Below, one piece after another: positions 7,436 to 16,328 of a stretch of 33,055 bases of DNA. The DNA lies in assembly GCA_026388655.1 (NCBI GenBank), contig JAPLJI010000012.1, positions 1 to 33,055 of the forward strand, written 5' to 3'. Each line of letters begins with the position of its first letter. Positions within the stretch are counted from its first letter, which is position 1. The position numbers were made by a program, and so were the translations under genes. The stretch is from Pseudomonadota bacterium. Lineage in GTDB: Bacteria; Desulfobacterota; JAPLJL01. The notes below the pieces were generated by a model, which saw only the letters and a program-made list of their open reading frames with translations, did not search any database and was not told the DNA's origin.

Positions 7436-8590
7436 ATGGAGCTGAAGATCTTCAACGAGGAGCATGAGATTTACCGGCGGACGGTGCGGCAGTTCATGGA
7501 GAAAGAGGTCAAGCCGCACGTGGATGAGTGGCGGGAGAAAGAACTCCTCCCCCGGGAGATCTGGCGGAAGATGGGAGAACAGGGGTTTTTGGGGGCGTAT
7601 TTTCCCGAAGAGTTTGGCGGTTTCTCGGCCGATTTCCTGACCGACGTGGTTTTCCTCGAGGAGCTGGCCCGTTCCCAGAGCACCGGCCTGATCGGCGACG
7701 TGATGGTTTCTAACGATGTGGTCGCGCCCTACATCCTGGAATTCGCCCCGGAGGAGCTGAAACGGGAATATCTCCCGCGTCTGGCCCGGGGGGAATGCAT
7801 CGCCTCGGTGGGGATCACCGAGCCGGGAACGGGCTCGGATGTGGCCGCCATCCGCACCACCGCGGAAAAGCGGGGGAACGAGTACGTAATCAACGGGCAG
7901 AAAACCTTTGTTACCGGCGGTTTCTACGCCGATGTCGTGGTCCTCGCGGTCAAGACCAATCCCGAAGCCAAACCGGCCCACTCGGGAATAAGCCTGATCC
8001 TCGTGCCCAAGGGCGTCCCCGGTTTTTCCGTGGGGAGGAAGCTCAAAAAGATGGGGGCCCACGACTCCGCCACCGCGGAGCTGTTTTTCGAAGACTGCCG
8101 GGTGCCGGCGGGGAACCTCCTCGGAACCGAGGGGGGCGGGTTCGTCCTGATCATGCAGAAATTCCAGCGGGAGCGGCTGGTCACGGTGGCTACCGTTCTG
8201 CCCGCCTGCGAGATGATCCTGGAGCAGACGATCAACTACTGCAAGGAGAGGCACGTTTTCGGCAAGCCGGTCGCGAGCTTTCAGGTGAATAAGCATAAGC
8301 TCGTGGAGATGGCCACCGAGCTGGAGCTGGCCCGGACCTTCTGCTACCAGCTCTACCAGGAGTTCAACAACGGCAACCAGGGCTTGGTCAAGGAAATCTC
8401 GATGGCCAAGTACTGGGTCAGTGAGCTCGCCAACCGGATGGCCTACCAATGCGTCCAGCTTTTCGGCGGCTACGGCTACATGGACGAGTACCCGATCAGC
8501 CGGGCCTATACCGACCTCCGGGCCTTCCCGATCGTGGCCGGGACCACTGAGATCATGAAGGAAATCATCGCGAAAACGATGGGGCTCTGA
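7436..8590 (+). CDS. Acyl-CoA dehydrogenase family protein
   Basis: 384 residues covering the whole ACAD fold: N-terminal helices, the middle domain with GITEPGTGSDVAAIRTT, and the C-terminal helical domain with FGKPVASFQVNKHKL and QLFGGYGYMDEYPISRAYTD. It would oxidise an acyl-CoA at the alpha-beta bond and pass electrons to ETF. The usual catalytic Glu position in YEGT is Ala here (PIVAGTTEIMKEI). In long-chain and isovaleryl-CoA dehydrogenases the base sits instead on an earlier helix, and a Glu is present in the matching ACEMILEQT segment. AAGGAGG lies 4 nt before ATG 7436, which favours it over the TTG codon before it. No etfAB genes are nearby. Confidence 0.93.
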   Translation: MELKIFNEEHEIYRRTVRQFMEKEVKPHVDEWREKELLPREIWRKMGEQGFLGAYFPEEFGGFSADFLTDVVFLEELARSQSTGLIGDVMVSNDVVAPYILEFAPEELKREYLPRLARGECIASVGITEPGTGSDVAAIRTTAEKRGNEYVINGQKTFVTGGFYADVVVLAVKTNPEAKPAHSGISLILVPKGVPGFSVGRKLKKMGAHDSATAELFFEDCRVPAGNLLGTEGGGFVLIMQKFQRERLVTVATVLPACEMILEQTINYCKERHVFGKPVASFQVNKHKLVEMATELELARTFCYQLYQEFNNGNQGLVKEISMAKYWVSELANRMAYQCVQLFGGYGYMDEYPISRAYTDLRAFPIVAGTTEIMKEIIAKTMGL

Positions 8591-8637
8591 TAAACAAATT
8601 GCGGATTGACGAATGACGATTGCGGAATTGGTAAGAA

Positions 8638-8820
8638 GCCCAAGTTTCAAAATCCAGAGTTCGAAATAAGTTCAAAGTTCAAAATCCAAAGTTCAAATAA
8701 AGCTTACAAAAACCAAAAACAAAAGCTGATTTTTTATTTTGTTTTAGAATTTTTGGTTTTGAAATTTGATTTTTTGAACTTTGAACTTGATTTGACATTT
8801 GAACTTTGACATTTGACATT
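8638..8820. repeat. AT-rich inverted repeat family C (AAATCCAAAGTTCAAA type)
   Basis: The left half repeats the words TTCAAAATCCA and AAAGTTCAAA; the right half carries their inverse, TTTGAACTTTGA and TTTGAACTTTGACATTTGACA, so the whole can fold on itself around 8735. It lies between converging genes (acyl-CoA dehydrogenase and MFS transporter). The same words occur at 12736-12775, 13127-13166 and 26743-26790. No protein-like frame is believable here. Confidence 0.7.
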
Positions 8821-8838
8821 ATCAGCCCGCACCACGGT

Positions 8839-9996
8839 TTACTCCTGCCGACCGAACCAGAATTTGAAGTAAGCCAAACCCGTAAAAAGAGAGAGACCGG
8901 CGATCAGGAAGATCGCCCGGAACCCCGCCAGTTCCCCGAGATAGCCGAGCGTGGTCGCGCCGAGGAAAACCCCGGCGTCGATTCCCCCCGTGAAAACCCC
9001 GGTGATCTTCCCGCGGATCTCGATCGGTTCGCCCCGGAGGGCGAGGGCGGAGAGGAGAGGATAGAGAAACCCGTGTCCCGTCCCGGCCAGGAGCCCGGAA
9101 ACGGCCAGGATCGGGTTACCCGCCGGGAGGACCAGGGCGGAAAGCCCCACCCCGGTCAGGATCAGGGCGGGGGGGATGACCTTTTCTTCCCCGACCCGGT
9201 CGGCCAGCTTCCCGCCGAAGATCCGGGTCAGGATGGCGGCGGCCGAGTAGGAGAGGAAGAAAAGCGAGATCGGGAAAAGTTTCTCCTCCTCCGCGAAGGG
9301 GGCCACGAAGTTGCCCGCCGCGGAAAGGCCGAAACCGAAAAGGGAGGCCAGGATCGCCACGGTCAGGGTGCGCTTCCGGAACATTACCTGGAAAAAAGTC
9401 GGGGAAGGCCGGGGCGAAACCGGTTGGTAGGACTCGGCCAGGGAAAGGGCAAGGAGGAATCCGAGGGCGGAGAGCCCGGAGGTAAAAAGAAAAAGGGCGG
9501 AAAAACCGAAGTGCCGGATGATCTGCTCGCCGATGATGGGGCCCACGGCGATTCCCGTGAGCCCGGTGATCCCGAAAATCCCGATTCCCTCGTTCAGGCG
9601 CTCCCCGGGGATGATGTCAGCGGCGTAGGTGAAGGAGGCGGTGAAACAGAGGGCGAGCCCTATGCCATGGAGGATCCGGACGACGAGGAGAGGGAGGTAG
9701 AAACCGGGGAGCGGACCCTCGAAGAGGAGATAGGCGAGCGGCAGGAGAATCATGACGAGACAGCCCAGGAGATAGCTTTTCTTCCGGCCCGCCCGGTCCA
9801 CGAGCCCGGAGATAAAGGGGCGGCAAAGAACGGCGGCGAGAGAGAAGGCCCCCATGATGATCCCGATGTCGGCCTTCCCGCCCCCGTGGCCGGTGATGAA
9901 GAGGGGAAAGAGGAAGAAGGCCCCCAGGCTGGAAACGGTGAAGAGCTGGGCCAGGGACAGGATAATGAAGGGGCGGGTGTAAAGCGGTGAATTCAT
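8839..9996 (-). CDS. MFS transporter
   Basis: About 385 residues with roughly 12 hydrophobic segments in the two-half major facilitator layout. It opens with YTRPFIILSLAQLFTVSSLGAFF, and the loop between helices 2 and 3 reads GLVDRAGRKKSYL, the MFS signature GxxxDRxGRK. A related GGKLADRVGEEK occurs in the second half, as expected from internal duplication. It is a drug- or metabolite-type exporter by family; the substrate is unknown. ATG 9996 is chosen. TTG 10002 is closer to the AGGAAG ribosome site (5 nt), so the true start could be two codons earlier. It converges with the acyl-CoA dehydrogenase across an inverted repeat. Confidence 0.9.
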   Translation of the reverse strand: MNSPLYTRPFIILSLAQLFTVSSLGAFFLFPLFITGHGGGKADIGIIMGAFSLAAVLCRPFISGLVDRAGRKKSYLLGCLVMILLPLAYLLFEGPLPGFYLPLLVVRILHGIGLALCFTASFTYAADIIPGERLNEGIGIFGITGLTGIAVGPIIGEQIIRHFGFSALFLFTSGLSALGFLLALSLAESYQPVSPRPSPTFFQVMFRKRTLTVAILASLFGFGLSAAGNFVAPFAEEEKLFPISLFFLSYSAAAILTRIFGGKLADRVGEEKVIPPALILTGVGLSALVLPAGNPILAVSGLLAGTGHGFLYPLLSALALRGEPIEIRGKITGVFTGGIDAGVFLGATTLGYLGELAGFRAIFLIAGLSLFTGLAYFKFWFGRQE

Positions 9997-10117
9997 TCTC
10001 AAGGAATCTTCCTAAATTATTTATTGATTGTTATCTCTGCGAAAACCCCGCCCGCGGAGGGAGTAAGCGGGGCTCAGGACTTTTATATTTCCGCCCACGG
10101 CGGGAAGGGGATTACCC

Positions 10118-10294
10118 TCAGGCACAGCCGACGTTCCACCCCCGGGGGCCGCGCGAGATCCGGAGCATGTCCTCCCAGTAGTCGTCCCAGGCGTCAATCT
10201 CACCTGTTTCATTCGCGAAGGTAACCGATTTGGGATTTTCCCGGCAATCCCGTTTGGGCTCGGCTTCGGGTTTGGGGGGCTCTTTTTCTTCCAT
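10118..10294 (-). CDS. Small acidic protein of 58 residues, unknown
   Basis: A short frame between uvrB and the MFS gene, on the same strand as both. It encodes a hydrophilic, proline- and charge-rich N-terminus (MEEKEPPKPEAEPKRDC) and an aromatic C-terminal half (EIDAWDDYWEDMLRISRG, ending GWNVGCA). Codon choice (CGG Arg, GCC Ala, CCC Pro, GAC Asp) matches genuine genes in this window, and the frame is neither a repeat nor a shadow of another gene. There is no strong ribosome site before ATG 10294. I do not recognise the family; two Cys (C17 and C57) and three Trp are noteworthy in so short a chain. It may be a real conserved small protein. Confidence 0.5.
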   Translation of the reverse strand: MEEKEPPKPEAEPKRDCRENPKSVTFANETGEIDAWDDYWEDMLRISRGPRGWNVGCA

Positions 10295-10351
10295 CGTTCT
10301 AATTTTTCAGATCCAGCCAAATTATAATCGCAAACTCCTAAGTTCAAAACA

Positions 10352-10392
10352 GGTCGTTGCAACGTAGTCGCAGGCTTCAGCCTGCGTTTTTT
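10352..10392 (+). repeat. Hairpin repeat with T-run (terminator-like)
   Basis: CGCAGGC-TTCA-GCCTGCG at 10369-10386 is a perfect 7-bp stem with 4-nt loop, followed by six T. It has the shape of an intrinsic terminator on the plus strand, but no plus-strand gene lies within about 1.7 kb upstream. The preceding GTTGCAACGTAGTCGCAGGCTT phrase looks like a dispersed repeat rather than a gene-specific signal. Confidence 0.55.
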
Positions 10393-10461
10393 ATGATCAA
10401 TCTTTAAAAACCGCGACAAAACAGAAGTGAAGATTGTCATTGCGAGGAAAGTCCCTCGCCT

Positions 10462-10578
10462 GTCATTGCGAGCGAAGCGAAGCAATCTCATGGAAGAACG
10501 CGGAAAAAACTTGTCAATTTATAAATCAGCAGTCGTAAAATAGATTGCCGCGTCCGCCTGCGGCGGACGCGCAATGAC
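10462..10578. repeat. Repeat family B element with inverted ends and 9-bp hairpin
   Basis: GTCATTGCG at 10462-10470 is matched by CGCAATGAC at 10570-10578. Inside is a perfect GCGTCCGCC-TGC-GGCGGACGC hairpin (10550-10570). A partial extra copy, GTCATTGCGAGG, stands at 10436. It lies just after the uvrB stop, so the hairpin may also help end uvrB transcription on the minus strand. Confidence 0.75.
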
Positions 10579-10601
10579 CGGAATGGGACGGCGGGCTGGA
10601 T

Positions 10602-12635
10602 TTAGGTTTTTTTCCGGCCGGGGCGCCGGGGAGGTTTGAAAGGTTTCTTTTTCCGGGAGGCCTGGAGGGTCTTCAAGGAGGCGTTGGACTCCAGTTCGTG
10701 GATCCGGTCCCGGAGCTCGGCCGCCCGCTCGAAATCCAGGCGCTCGGCGGCCGCGACCATCTCCCTCCGGAGCTCGCGGCCGGTGAATTCTCCCGCGGCT
10801 TCGGCGGCAGTGAGGGGAACGGTGTAGTAGTCCGCCTCATAGATGGAGCGACGGATGTCGGTGATGGATTTCTGAATGGTTTCGGGGGTAAGCCCCTCCC
10901 GGCGGTTGTATTCCTCCTGGATTATTCGTCTCCGCTCGGTCTCCCGGATGGCGGTCTGCATCGAGCCGGTCACCTTGTCGGCGTAAAGGATTACCCGCCC
11001 ATTAAGATTGCGGGCGGTGCGCCCGAAGGTCTGGATCAGCGAGCGCGCGGACCGCAGGAATCCCTCTTTGTCGGCGTCGAGGATAGCCACCAGGGAGACC
11101 TCCGGGAGATCCAGCCCCTCCCGGAGGAGATTGATCCCGATCAGGACGTCGAACTGGCCCAGGCGGAGATCCCGGAGAATCTCGCTCCGCTCGAAGGTCA
11201 GGATCTCGGAGTGCAGGTAACGCACCTTGATTCCCAGCTCGCGGTAGTACTCGGTCAGGTCCTCGGCCATCCGTTTGGTCAGGGTGGTGACCAGGGTGCG
11301 TTCTTTGCGCTCGACCTGCTTCTTAATCTCCCCGAAGAGGTCGAGCACCTGGTTTTTCGCCGGCCGGACCTCGACCGGGGGGTCGATCAGGCCGGTTGGC
11401 CGGATGATCTGCTCGACGGGCCGGTTCCGGGCCTGTTTTAATTCGTAATCCCCGGGGGTGGCGGAGACATAAATTACCTGGTTGATCCGCCCCCGGAACT
11501 CCTCGAACTGGAGCGGGCGGTTGTCCAGGGCCGAAGGTAAACGGAAACCGTATTCGACCAGGTTTTCCTTCCGGCTCCGGTCCCCGCGATACATTCCGCC
11601 CAGCTGGGGAACCGTGATATGGCTTTCATCGATGAAGAGCAGGAAGTCCCCGGGAAAGTAGTCAATCAAGGTATAGGGCGGCTCGCCCGGGGCCCGGCCG
11701 TCCAGGTGCCGGGAGTAGTTTTCAATCCCGGTGCAATACTTGGTTTCGATCAGCATCTCGAGATCGAAGCGGGTGCGGCTCTCCAGGCGCTGGGCTTCCA
11801 GGAGCTTGTTGTCCCGGTAGAATTGCGCGAGCCGCTCCCGCATTTCGGCCTCGATTCCCGCGATCGCCGCCTCCAGCTTTCCCCCGGTGGTGATGTAATG
11901 GGTGCCGGGGTAAACGGTCAGGCGCTTCAGTTTCTGGGAGACCGTGCCCCGGACGGGGTCAAACTCAGAAATGGCTTCGATCTTGTCCCCGTCCAGCTCG
12001 ACCCGGAAAGCCCGCTCCCCGGAATGGGGAGGAAAAATCTCGATCACGTCCCCGCGGGACCGGAAGCAGGAGCGGTGAAAATCGATTTCGTTCCGGGTGT
12101 ACTGCAGTTCGACCAGGCGGCGGATCAGCTGGTCCCGGTTGGCCTCCTTCCTGACCTCGAGATAAAGGTGATGCCGGCGGTATTCCTCGGGGGAGCCGAT
12201 GCCGTAGATGCAGGAGACGGAAGCCACGATGATGACATCCCTCCGTTCCAGGAGCGAACGGGTGGCCGAGTGGCGCAGGCGGTCGATCTCGTCGTTGATC
12301 GAGGCGTCCTGTTCGATGTAGGTGTCGGTGGCCGGGAGGTAGGCTTCGGGCTGGTAATAATCGTAATAGCTGATGAAAAACTCGACCGCGTTCTCGGGGA
12401 AGAGCTCCCGGAACTCGGTGAAAAGCTGGGCCGCCAGGGTCTTGTTGGGGGCGATCACCAGGGCGGGGCGGTTCACCCGGGCGATCACGTTGGCCATGGT
12501 GAAGGTTTTTCCCGAGCCGGTCACCCCGAGGAGCGCCTGGTCCGTGAGCTTTTTTCCCAGGCCCTCGACCAGGGCCTGGGTGGCCTGGGGCTGGTCGCCG
12601 CGGAGGACAAAGTCGCTGGTCAACTTAAAGTCCAT
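10602..12635 (-). CDS. uvrB: Excinuclease ABC subunit B
   Basis: 677 residues, the usual length. UvrB loads from UvrA onto damaged DNA, opens it with its beta-hairpin and recruits UvrC in nucleotide excision repair. Seen here: Walker A GVTGSGKT (residues 37-44), the beta-hairpin region [12 protein letters not shown], the DESH helicase motif II, the helicase C-terminal motifs ([22 protein letters not shown], then QTFGRTARN) and the C-terminal UVR domain [22 protein letters not shown] that binds UvrC. ATG 12635 is favoured over GTG 12641 by the spacing of AAGGA. It is monocistronic as far as can be seen, flanked by repeats on both sides. Confidence 0.98.
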   Translation of the reverse strand: MDFKLTSDFVLRGDQPQATQALVEGLGKKLTDQALLGVTGSGKTFTMANVIARVNRPALVIAPNKTLAAQLFTEFRELFPENAVEFFISYYDYYQPEAYLPATDTYIEQDASINDEIDRLRHSATRSLLERRDVIIVASVSCIYGIGSPEEYRRHHLYLEVRKEANRDQLIRRLVELQYTRNEIDFHRSCFRSRGDVIEIFPPHSGERAFRVELDGDKIEAISEFDPVRGTVSQKLKRLTVYPGTHYITTGGKLEAAIAGIEAEMRERLAQFYRDNKLLEAQRLESRTRFDLEMLIETKYCTGIENYSRHLDGRAPGEPPYTLIDYFPGDFLLFIDESHITVPQLGGMYRGDRSRKENLVEYGFRLPSALDNRPLQFEEFRGRINQVIYVSATPGDYELKQARNRPVEQIIRPTGLIDPPVEVRPAKNQVLDLFGEIKKQVERKERTLVTTLTKRMAEDLTEYYRELGIKVRYLHSEILTFERSEILRDLRLGQFDVLIGINLLREGLDLPEVSLVAILDADKEGFLRSARSLIQTFGRTARNLNGRVILYADKVTGSMQTAIRETERRRIIQEEYNRREGLTPETIQKSITDIRRSIYEADYYTVPLTAAEAAGEFTGRELRREMVAAAERLDFERAAELRDRIHELESNASLKTLQASRKKKPFKPPRRPGRKKT

Positions 12636-12689
12636 AGTCACCAGTCCTTCGATTAAGCTCAGGATAAATCCGAAGTCATAGGTTCAAAA

Positions 12690-13170
12690 TATAAACTGCC
12701 AAGACGCCGCGAAACCGAGATGCCGAGAAAAGATCCAAATTACAAAATCCAAAGGTCAAATGAATTTCGAAACCTAAATATTAAAACTTTAGGAGACCGT
12801 TGCAAAGAGCTTTTTCTGTCATTCTGAGCCACTTCAGTAGCGGGGCGAAGAATCTCTCTTCCGTCGAAGAAATCCGAAAAACCAGATCCTTCGCGAACAG
12901 ATTCGCTTCGCTCACTGCAAGGTTTATCCTGAGCCCTTCGAGATCCTTCACGGAGTTTACACTGAGCATTTTCAGATCCTTCGCTTCGCTCAGGATGACA
13001 AATCGCGAAGGGTTCAGAATGACAGGAAGTGAAGGGTTCAGGCGCCGTCCTGAATGAAATGAAGGAATGAGAAAGAGCGAAGGACTCAGGATGACATATC
13101 GGGGGTTTGGCAATGGTCTCTTTAGCCATTTGAACTTTGGATTTGATTGGGAATTTGAGCTTTGACCTTA
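12690..13170. repeat. Nested repeat cluster between pilR and uvrB
   Basis: A 480-bp gap with no believable gene. Outer flanks are inverted copies of family C (AAAATCCAAAGGTCAAATGA near 12741, ATTTGAACTTTGGATTTG near 13127). Between them lie several degenerate family B units in both orientations (GTCATTCTGAG near 12818, CTTCGCTCAGGATGACA near 12984, AGGATGACATATCG near 13088). Frames through it translate to the familiar repeat-derived strings with HPERSEGS or RSFASLRMT, so they are rejected as genes. In Geobacter-type loci pilA stands at this place. Confidence 0.75.
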
Positions 13171-13210
13171 ATCCTATTTTGACGATTACCGGTTGGGATG
13201 GGGGAACTAA

Positions 13211-14662
13211 TCAGGATTCCTGATCCTCGCCGGAATCCTTGGGGCCGATCCCGTACTTTTCCAGCTTGTAGCGGAAGGAGCGGAAGTTCAATCCTAAGAG
13301 CTCGGCCGCTTTTTTCTTCACCCCTCCGCTTTTGAGCAGGGCGGCCCGGATCAGTTTCCTCTCGAAGGTTTCCAGGTGGTTCTCGAGGTTGATCCCCTCG
13401 GGGGGAAAGACGACAGGCTCGCTGATTTCCGGGGAGAAATTCTGGCTCAGGTGCGGGTAAATGTCCTCCGGGAGAATCAGATCGTTGGCGGCCAGGGCCG
13501 TCACCCTCTCCACCAGGTTTGCGAGTTCCCGGACATTGCCCGGGAAGGAGTATTCCTTGAGAAGACCCACGCTCTCGGCCGAGAGAAGGGGCACGGGCTT
13601 CTGGGTTTTTTGGGCCAGGATTCCCCGAAAATGTTCCACCAGGATGGGAATGTCCTCCTGGCGCTCCCGGAGGGGGGGGAGTTCAATCCGGATCACGTTC
13701 AAGCGGTAAAAAAGGTCATCGCGGAATTTCCCGGTTTCCACCAGCTCGTCAATATCCCGGTTGGTGGCGGCTAGGATCCGCAGGTCCACCTCGATTTCCT
13801 TGGTTCCCCCCACCCTCCGGATTTTATGTTCCTGGATGGCCCGGAGGAGTTTGACCTGCATGGGGGAAGGGAGCTCGGTGATTTCATCCAGAAAGATCGT
13901 GCCGCCGGTGGCGACCTCGAAAAGCCCGGGTTTATTGCGGATCGCGCCGGTGAAGGCGCCCTTTTCGTGACCGAAAAGTTCGCTCTCGATCAGGGCTTCG
14001 GGGATGGCGCTGCAGTCCACCGGGACGAAGGGGGAGTTCCTCCGGGTTCCGGAAAAGTGGATGGCCCGGGCCACCAGTTCCTTCCCGGTCCCGGACTCGC
14101 CGACAATCAGAATGTTGGACTGGGCGTCCGCGACCTGGCGGATAAGCTCGAAAACCCGGAGCATGGCGGGGGAGTTGCCGATCAGGGTTCCGAAGCCGAA
14201 GCGGGTTTTCAGCTCCCGGCGGAGGAGCAGGTTTTCCCGTTCCAGCTTGAGACGGGAAAGGTTGTTGGCGATCCGGAGCTTGACCTCGTCCACCTGAAAG
14301 GGTTTTTCCAGGTAATCACAGGCGCCGGCCTTCATCGCCTCGACCGCCGATTCGGTGGAGCCGAAGGCGGTAATCACCATCACCTGGGTCCCGGGGGCGA
14401 TTTTCTGGATCTTCCGGGTGACCTCGATGCCGTCCAGGCCGGGGAGTTTCAGGTCGGTGATGATTAGGTCAAAATGAAAACGATTGCAGGATTCGAGGGC
14501 CTCCAGGCCGTTGGCGGCCAGCATCACCTGGTAGCCCTGGCGGGTGAGGAGGATCTCCAGGAACTCCCGCATGGAAGCCTCATCGTCGATAACCAGGATC
14601 AGCGGAGGCGGGAGCTTCAGGAGGTCGGCTTCGATCCCGAACTCGGGCGGTTTAACGGGCAT
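13211..14662 (-). CDS. pilR: Type IV pilus sigma54-dependent response regulator PilR
   Basis: 483 residues in NtrC-family order. The receiver domain has acidic pocket D26/D27, phosphoacceptor D70 and K120. The AAA+ domain has Walker A GESGTGKE (188-195) and the sigma54-contacting GAFTGA loop (235-240). A C-terminal Fis-type helix-turn-helix (KKKAAELLGLNFRSFRYKLEKYGI) binds enhancers. PilR activates pilin transcription with RpoN after phosphorylation by PilS. It overlaps the pilS end by 11 nt, and gene order supports PilR over other NtrC paralogues. No pilA follows it, so its target promoter lies outside the window or differs. Confidence 0.93.
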   Translation of the reverse strand: MPVKPPEFGIEADLLKLPPPLILVIDDEASMREFLEILLTRQGYQVMLAANGLEALESCNRFHFDLIITDLKLPGLDGIEVTRKIQKIAPGTQVMVITAFGSTESAVEAMKAGACDYLEKPFQVDEVKLRIANNLSRLKLERENLLLRRELKTRFGFGTLIGNSPAMLRVFELIRQVADAQSNILIVGESGTGKELVARAIHFSGTRRNSPFVPVDCSAIPEALIESELFGHEKGAFTGAIRNKPGLFEVATGGTIFLDEITELPSPMQVKLLRAIQEHKIRRVGGTKEIEVDLRILAATNRDIDELVETGKFRDDLFYRLNVIRIELPPLRERQEDIPILVEHFRGILAQKTQKPVPLLSAESVGLLKEYSFPGNVRELANLVERVTALAANDLILPEDIYPHLSQNFSPEISEPVVFPPEGINLENHLETFERKLIRAALLKSGGVKKKAAELLGLNFRSFRYKLEKYGIGPKDSGEDQES

Positions 14663-16301
14663 CGTCTTCTCCGGAATAAGGGAAGGAGAGAATAAAAACC
14701 GTGCCCGAGCCGGGCTGGCTCTCGACCTGGACCCGCCCGCGGTGGAGCTCGACGATCCGGTGCACGATCGCCAGTCCGAGCCCGACGCCTTTTTCCTTGG
14801 TGGTGAAAAATGGTTCGAACAGCCGGGCCTGGGTTTCCTCGTTCATGCCCATGCCGGTGTCGCTCAGGCCGATTTCCATCCGGCCGCGAGCGGCTCCGTT
14901 CCGGGTCCAGACCTTCAGGGTTCCGCCCGAGGGCATGGCTTCCCCGGCGTTGATCAGGAGGTTGAGGAAAAGCTGGCGGAGCTGGTTGGGGTCGGCCGAG
15001 ATCGGCCGGGAAGTTTCATAATGTTTTTCGATTTTGATTCCCGGGGGAAAGTCCCGCCCCCGGATGGTAAAATCCACGCATTCATCCAGGATTTGGATCG
15101 GGTCAAGCAGGGAAAAGAGTGGTTTTTCCGGACGCGCGAAACGAAGAAAGTCGGTGACCAGGCGGTTCAATCGCTCAGTTTCCCGGACGATGATGCGCAT
15201 CAGACGCCTTTCCTCATCCGGAAATTCCTGGCGCTCGAGCAGAAGCTGGAGCGGTCCGGAAATGGCCCCCAGGGGATTGCGGATTTCGTGAGCGATGCCG
15301 GCGGCGAGCGTGCCGATCGCGGCCAGTTTTTCCGACCGCCGGATTTCCTTTTCCATTTCCTTGATCCGGGTGATGTCCTGGAAAATCAGGATTTTCCCCA
15401 GGTTCTCGCCCGCTTCGCCCTTCAGGGCGGAAAGGGAAAATCCAAGATAAATCATGGAGCCGTCCGGCTTCGGCAGACTGACTTCCGGGCGGGTGGCTTT
15501 TTCCTGGTCCCGGTCCTCGATTTCCCGGGCGAGGGCGGGGAAAACGTTGCCCAGATTTTTATTGAAGATCTCGGAGGTTTTCCGTCCCAGGGTCTCCTCG
15601 CCCGAATGATTCAGGGATAGGATCCGGCCGGAGGCATCCATGGTTAAAACCCCGCTGCCGATGGATTCCACGATTTTCTTGTGAAAGGCAAGAAGCGAAG
15701 TGAGATCGCCCTGTTTCTTCTCCAGCTCGGCCTGGGTGGTCCGAAGCTGTTCGGAGAGCGAGCTGGAGAGGATGGCTACCGCGAAGTAGGCGGCGATATT
15801 GGCTCCAACGGTGAAAAAATATTCCCGGGCCGGGTTGGCCCGGATCACCCCGCTGAGGTTCAGGATCTGGTAGAACTCGAGATCGGCGAACCCCCCGTAA
15901 AGAATGGCGGAAAGGGACGCGATCAGGAGCGCCCCCCGGCGGTGGAGGAAGATACTGGCGGTGACGATCCCGAAAAGATAGAGAAAGGAAAAGATGGATT
16001 CGGAACCGCCGGTGAAGAGAATCAGGGCGGCGATGAAAAACGGATCCCAGACGATCTGGAAATAAAGGAACAGGGTCTGGTTTGGGGAGGAATGCGGCCG
16101 GGAGATCCAGACCAGGCTGAAAGCGGTGAAGACCAGGGTGATCCCGAGGAGCAGGTAGAGGGGGAAATGGGGGAACTCCCCGGTCTGGGTCAGGACCCAG
16201 CCCCCGACCAGGGAGAAAATCAAGCCCCCGCGGAGAACGATCAACCAGGTATAACGGCGGCGATTTTCCGCGTGAACCAAGCGGTTTTCCCGGTGATTCA
16301 T
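14652..16301 (-). CDS. pilS: Type IV pilus sensor histidine kinase PilS
   Basis: 549 residues. The N-terminal 185 residues hold about six hydrophobic segments, as in PilS. A PAS domain spans about 205-310, followed by the HisKA box AAGIAHEIRNPLG with phospho-acceptor H338. The HATPase domain has N box NLLINAGEAM, G1 DTGMGM, and G2 GVGLGLAIVHRIVELHRG. It phosphorylates PilR, the next gene. In other bacteria PilS reads the pilin level in the membrane. The start ATG 16301 has a weak ribosome site. It follows pilC by 27 nt. Confidence 0.93.
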   Translation of the reverse strand: MNHRENRLVHAENRRRYTWLIVLRGGLIFSLVGGWVLTQTGEFPHFPLYLLLGITLVFTAFSLVWISRPHSSPNQTLFLYFQIVWDPFFIAALILFTGGSESIFSFLYLFGIVTASIFLHRRGALLIASLSAILYGGFADLEFYQILNLSGVIRANPAREYFFTVGANIAAYFAVAILSSSLSEQLRTTQAELEKKQGDLTSLLAFHKKIVESIGSGVLTMDASGRILSLNHSGEETLGRKTSEIFNKNLGNVFPALAREIEDRDQEKATRPEVSLPKPDGSMIYLGFSLSALKGEAGENLGKILIFQDITRIKEMEKEIRRSEKLAAIGTLAAGIAHEIRNPLGAISGPLQLLLERQEFPDEERRLMRIIVRETERLNRLVTDFLRFARPEKPLFSLLDPIQILDECVDFTIRGRDFPPGIKIEKHYETSRPISADPNQLRQLFLNLLINAGEAMPSGGTLKVWTRNGAARGRMEIGLSDTGMGMNEETQARLFEPFFTTKEKGVGLGLAIVHRIVELHRGRVQVESQPGSGTVFILSFPYSGEDDAR

Positions 16302-16328
16302 TTTCGGAACGGGAACGGCCCGGGTTTT

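Noticed and set aside
8606-8809. 67-codon plus-strand frame after the acyl-CoA dehydrogenase
   Set aside because: Composed of Lys/Asn/Phe from the AT-rich family C inverted repeat; no ribosome site.
8806-9990. Long plus-strand frame opposite the MFS transporter
   Set aside because: Extreme Gly/Glu/Pro/Asp composition and no fold; it is the antisense shadow of a GC-rich membrane protein gene.
10369-10392. Plus-strand intrinsic terminator
   Set aside because: Structure is perfect, but no plus-strand transcript unit is known upstream; kept as a hairpin repeat instead.
10021-10491. 156-codon minus-strand frame
   Set aside because: It runs through repeats and out of frame across the more convincing 58-codon ORF; composition is not protein-like.
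12740-13129. Minus- and plus-strand frames in the pilR-uvrB gap
   Set aside because: Translations are the repeat-derived HPERSEGS and SFASLRMT strings that arise from family B repeats.
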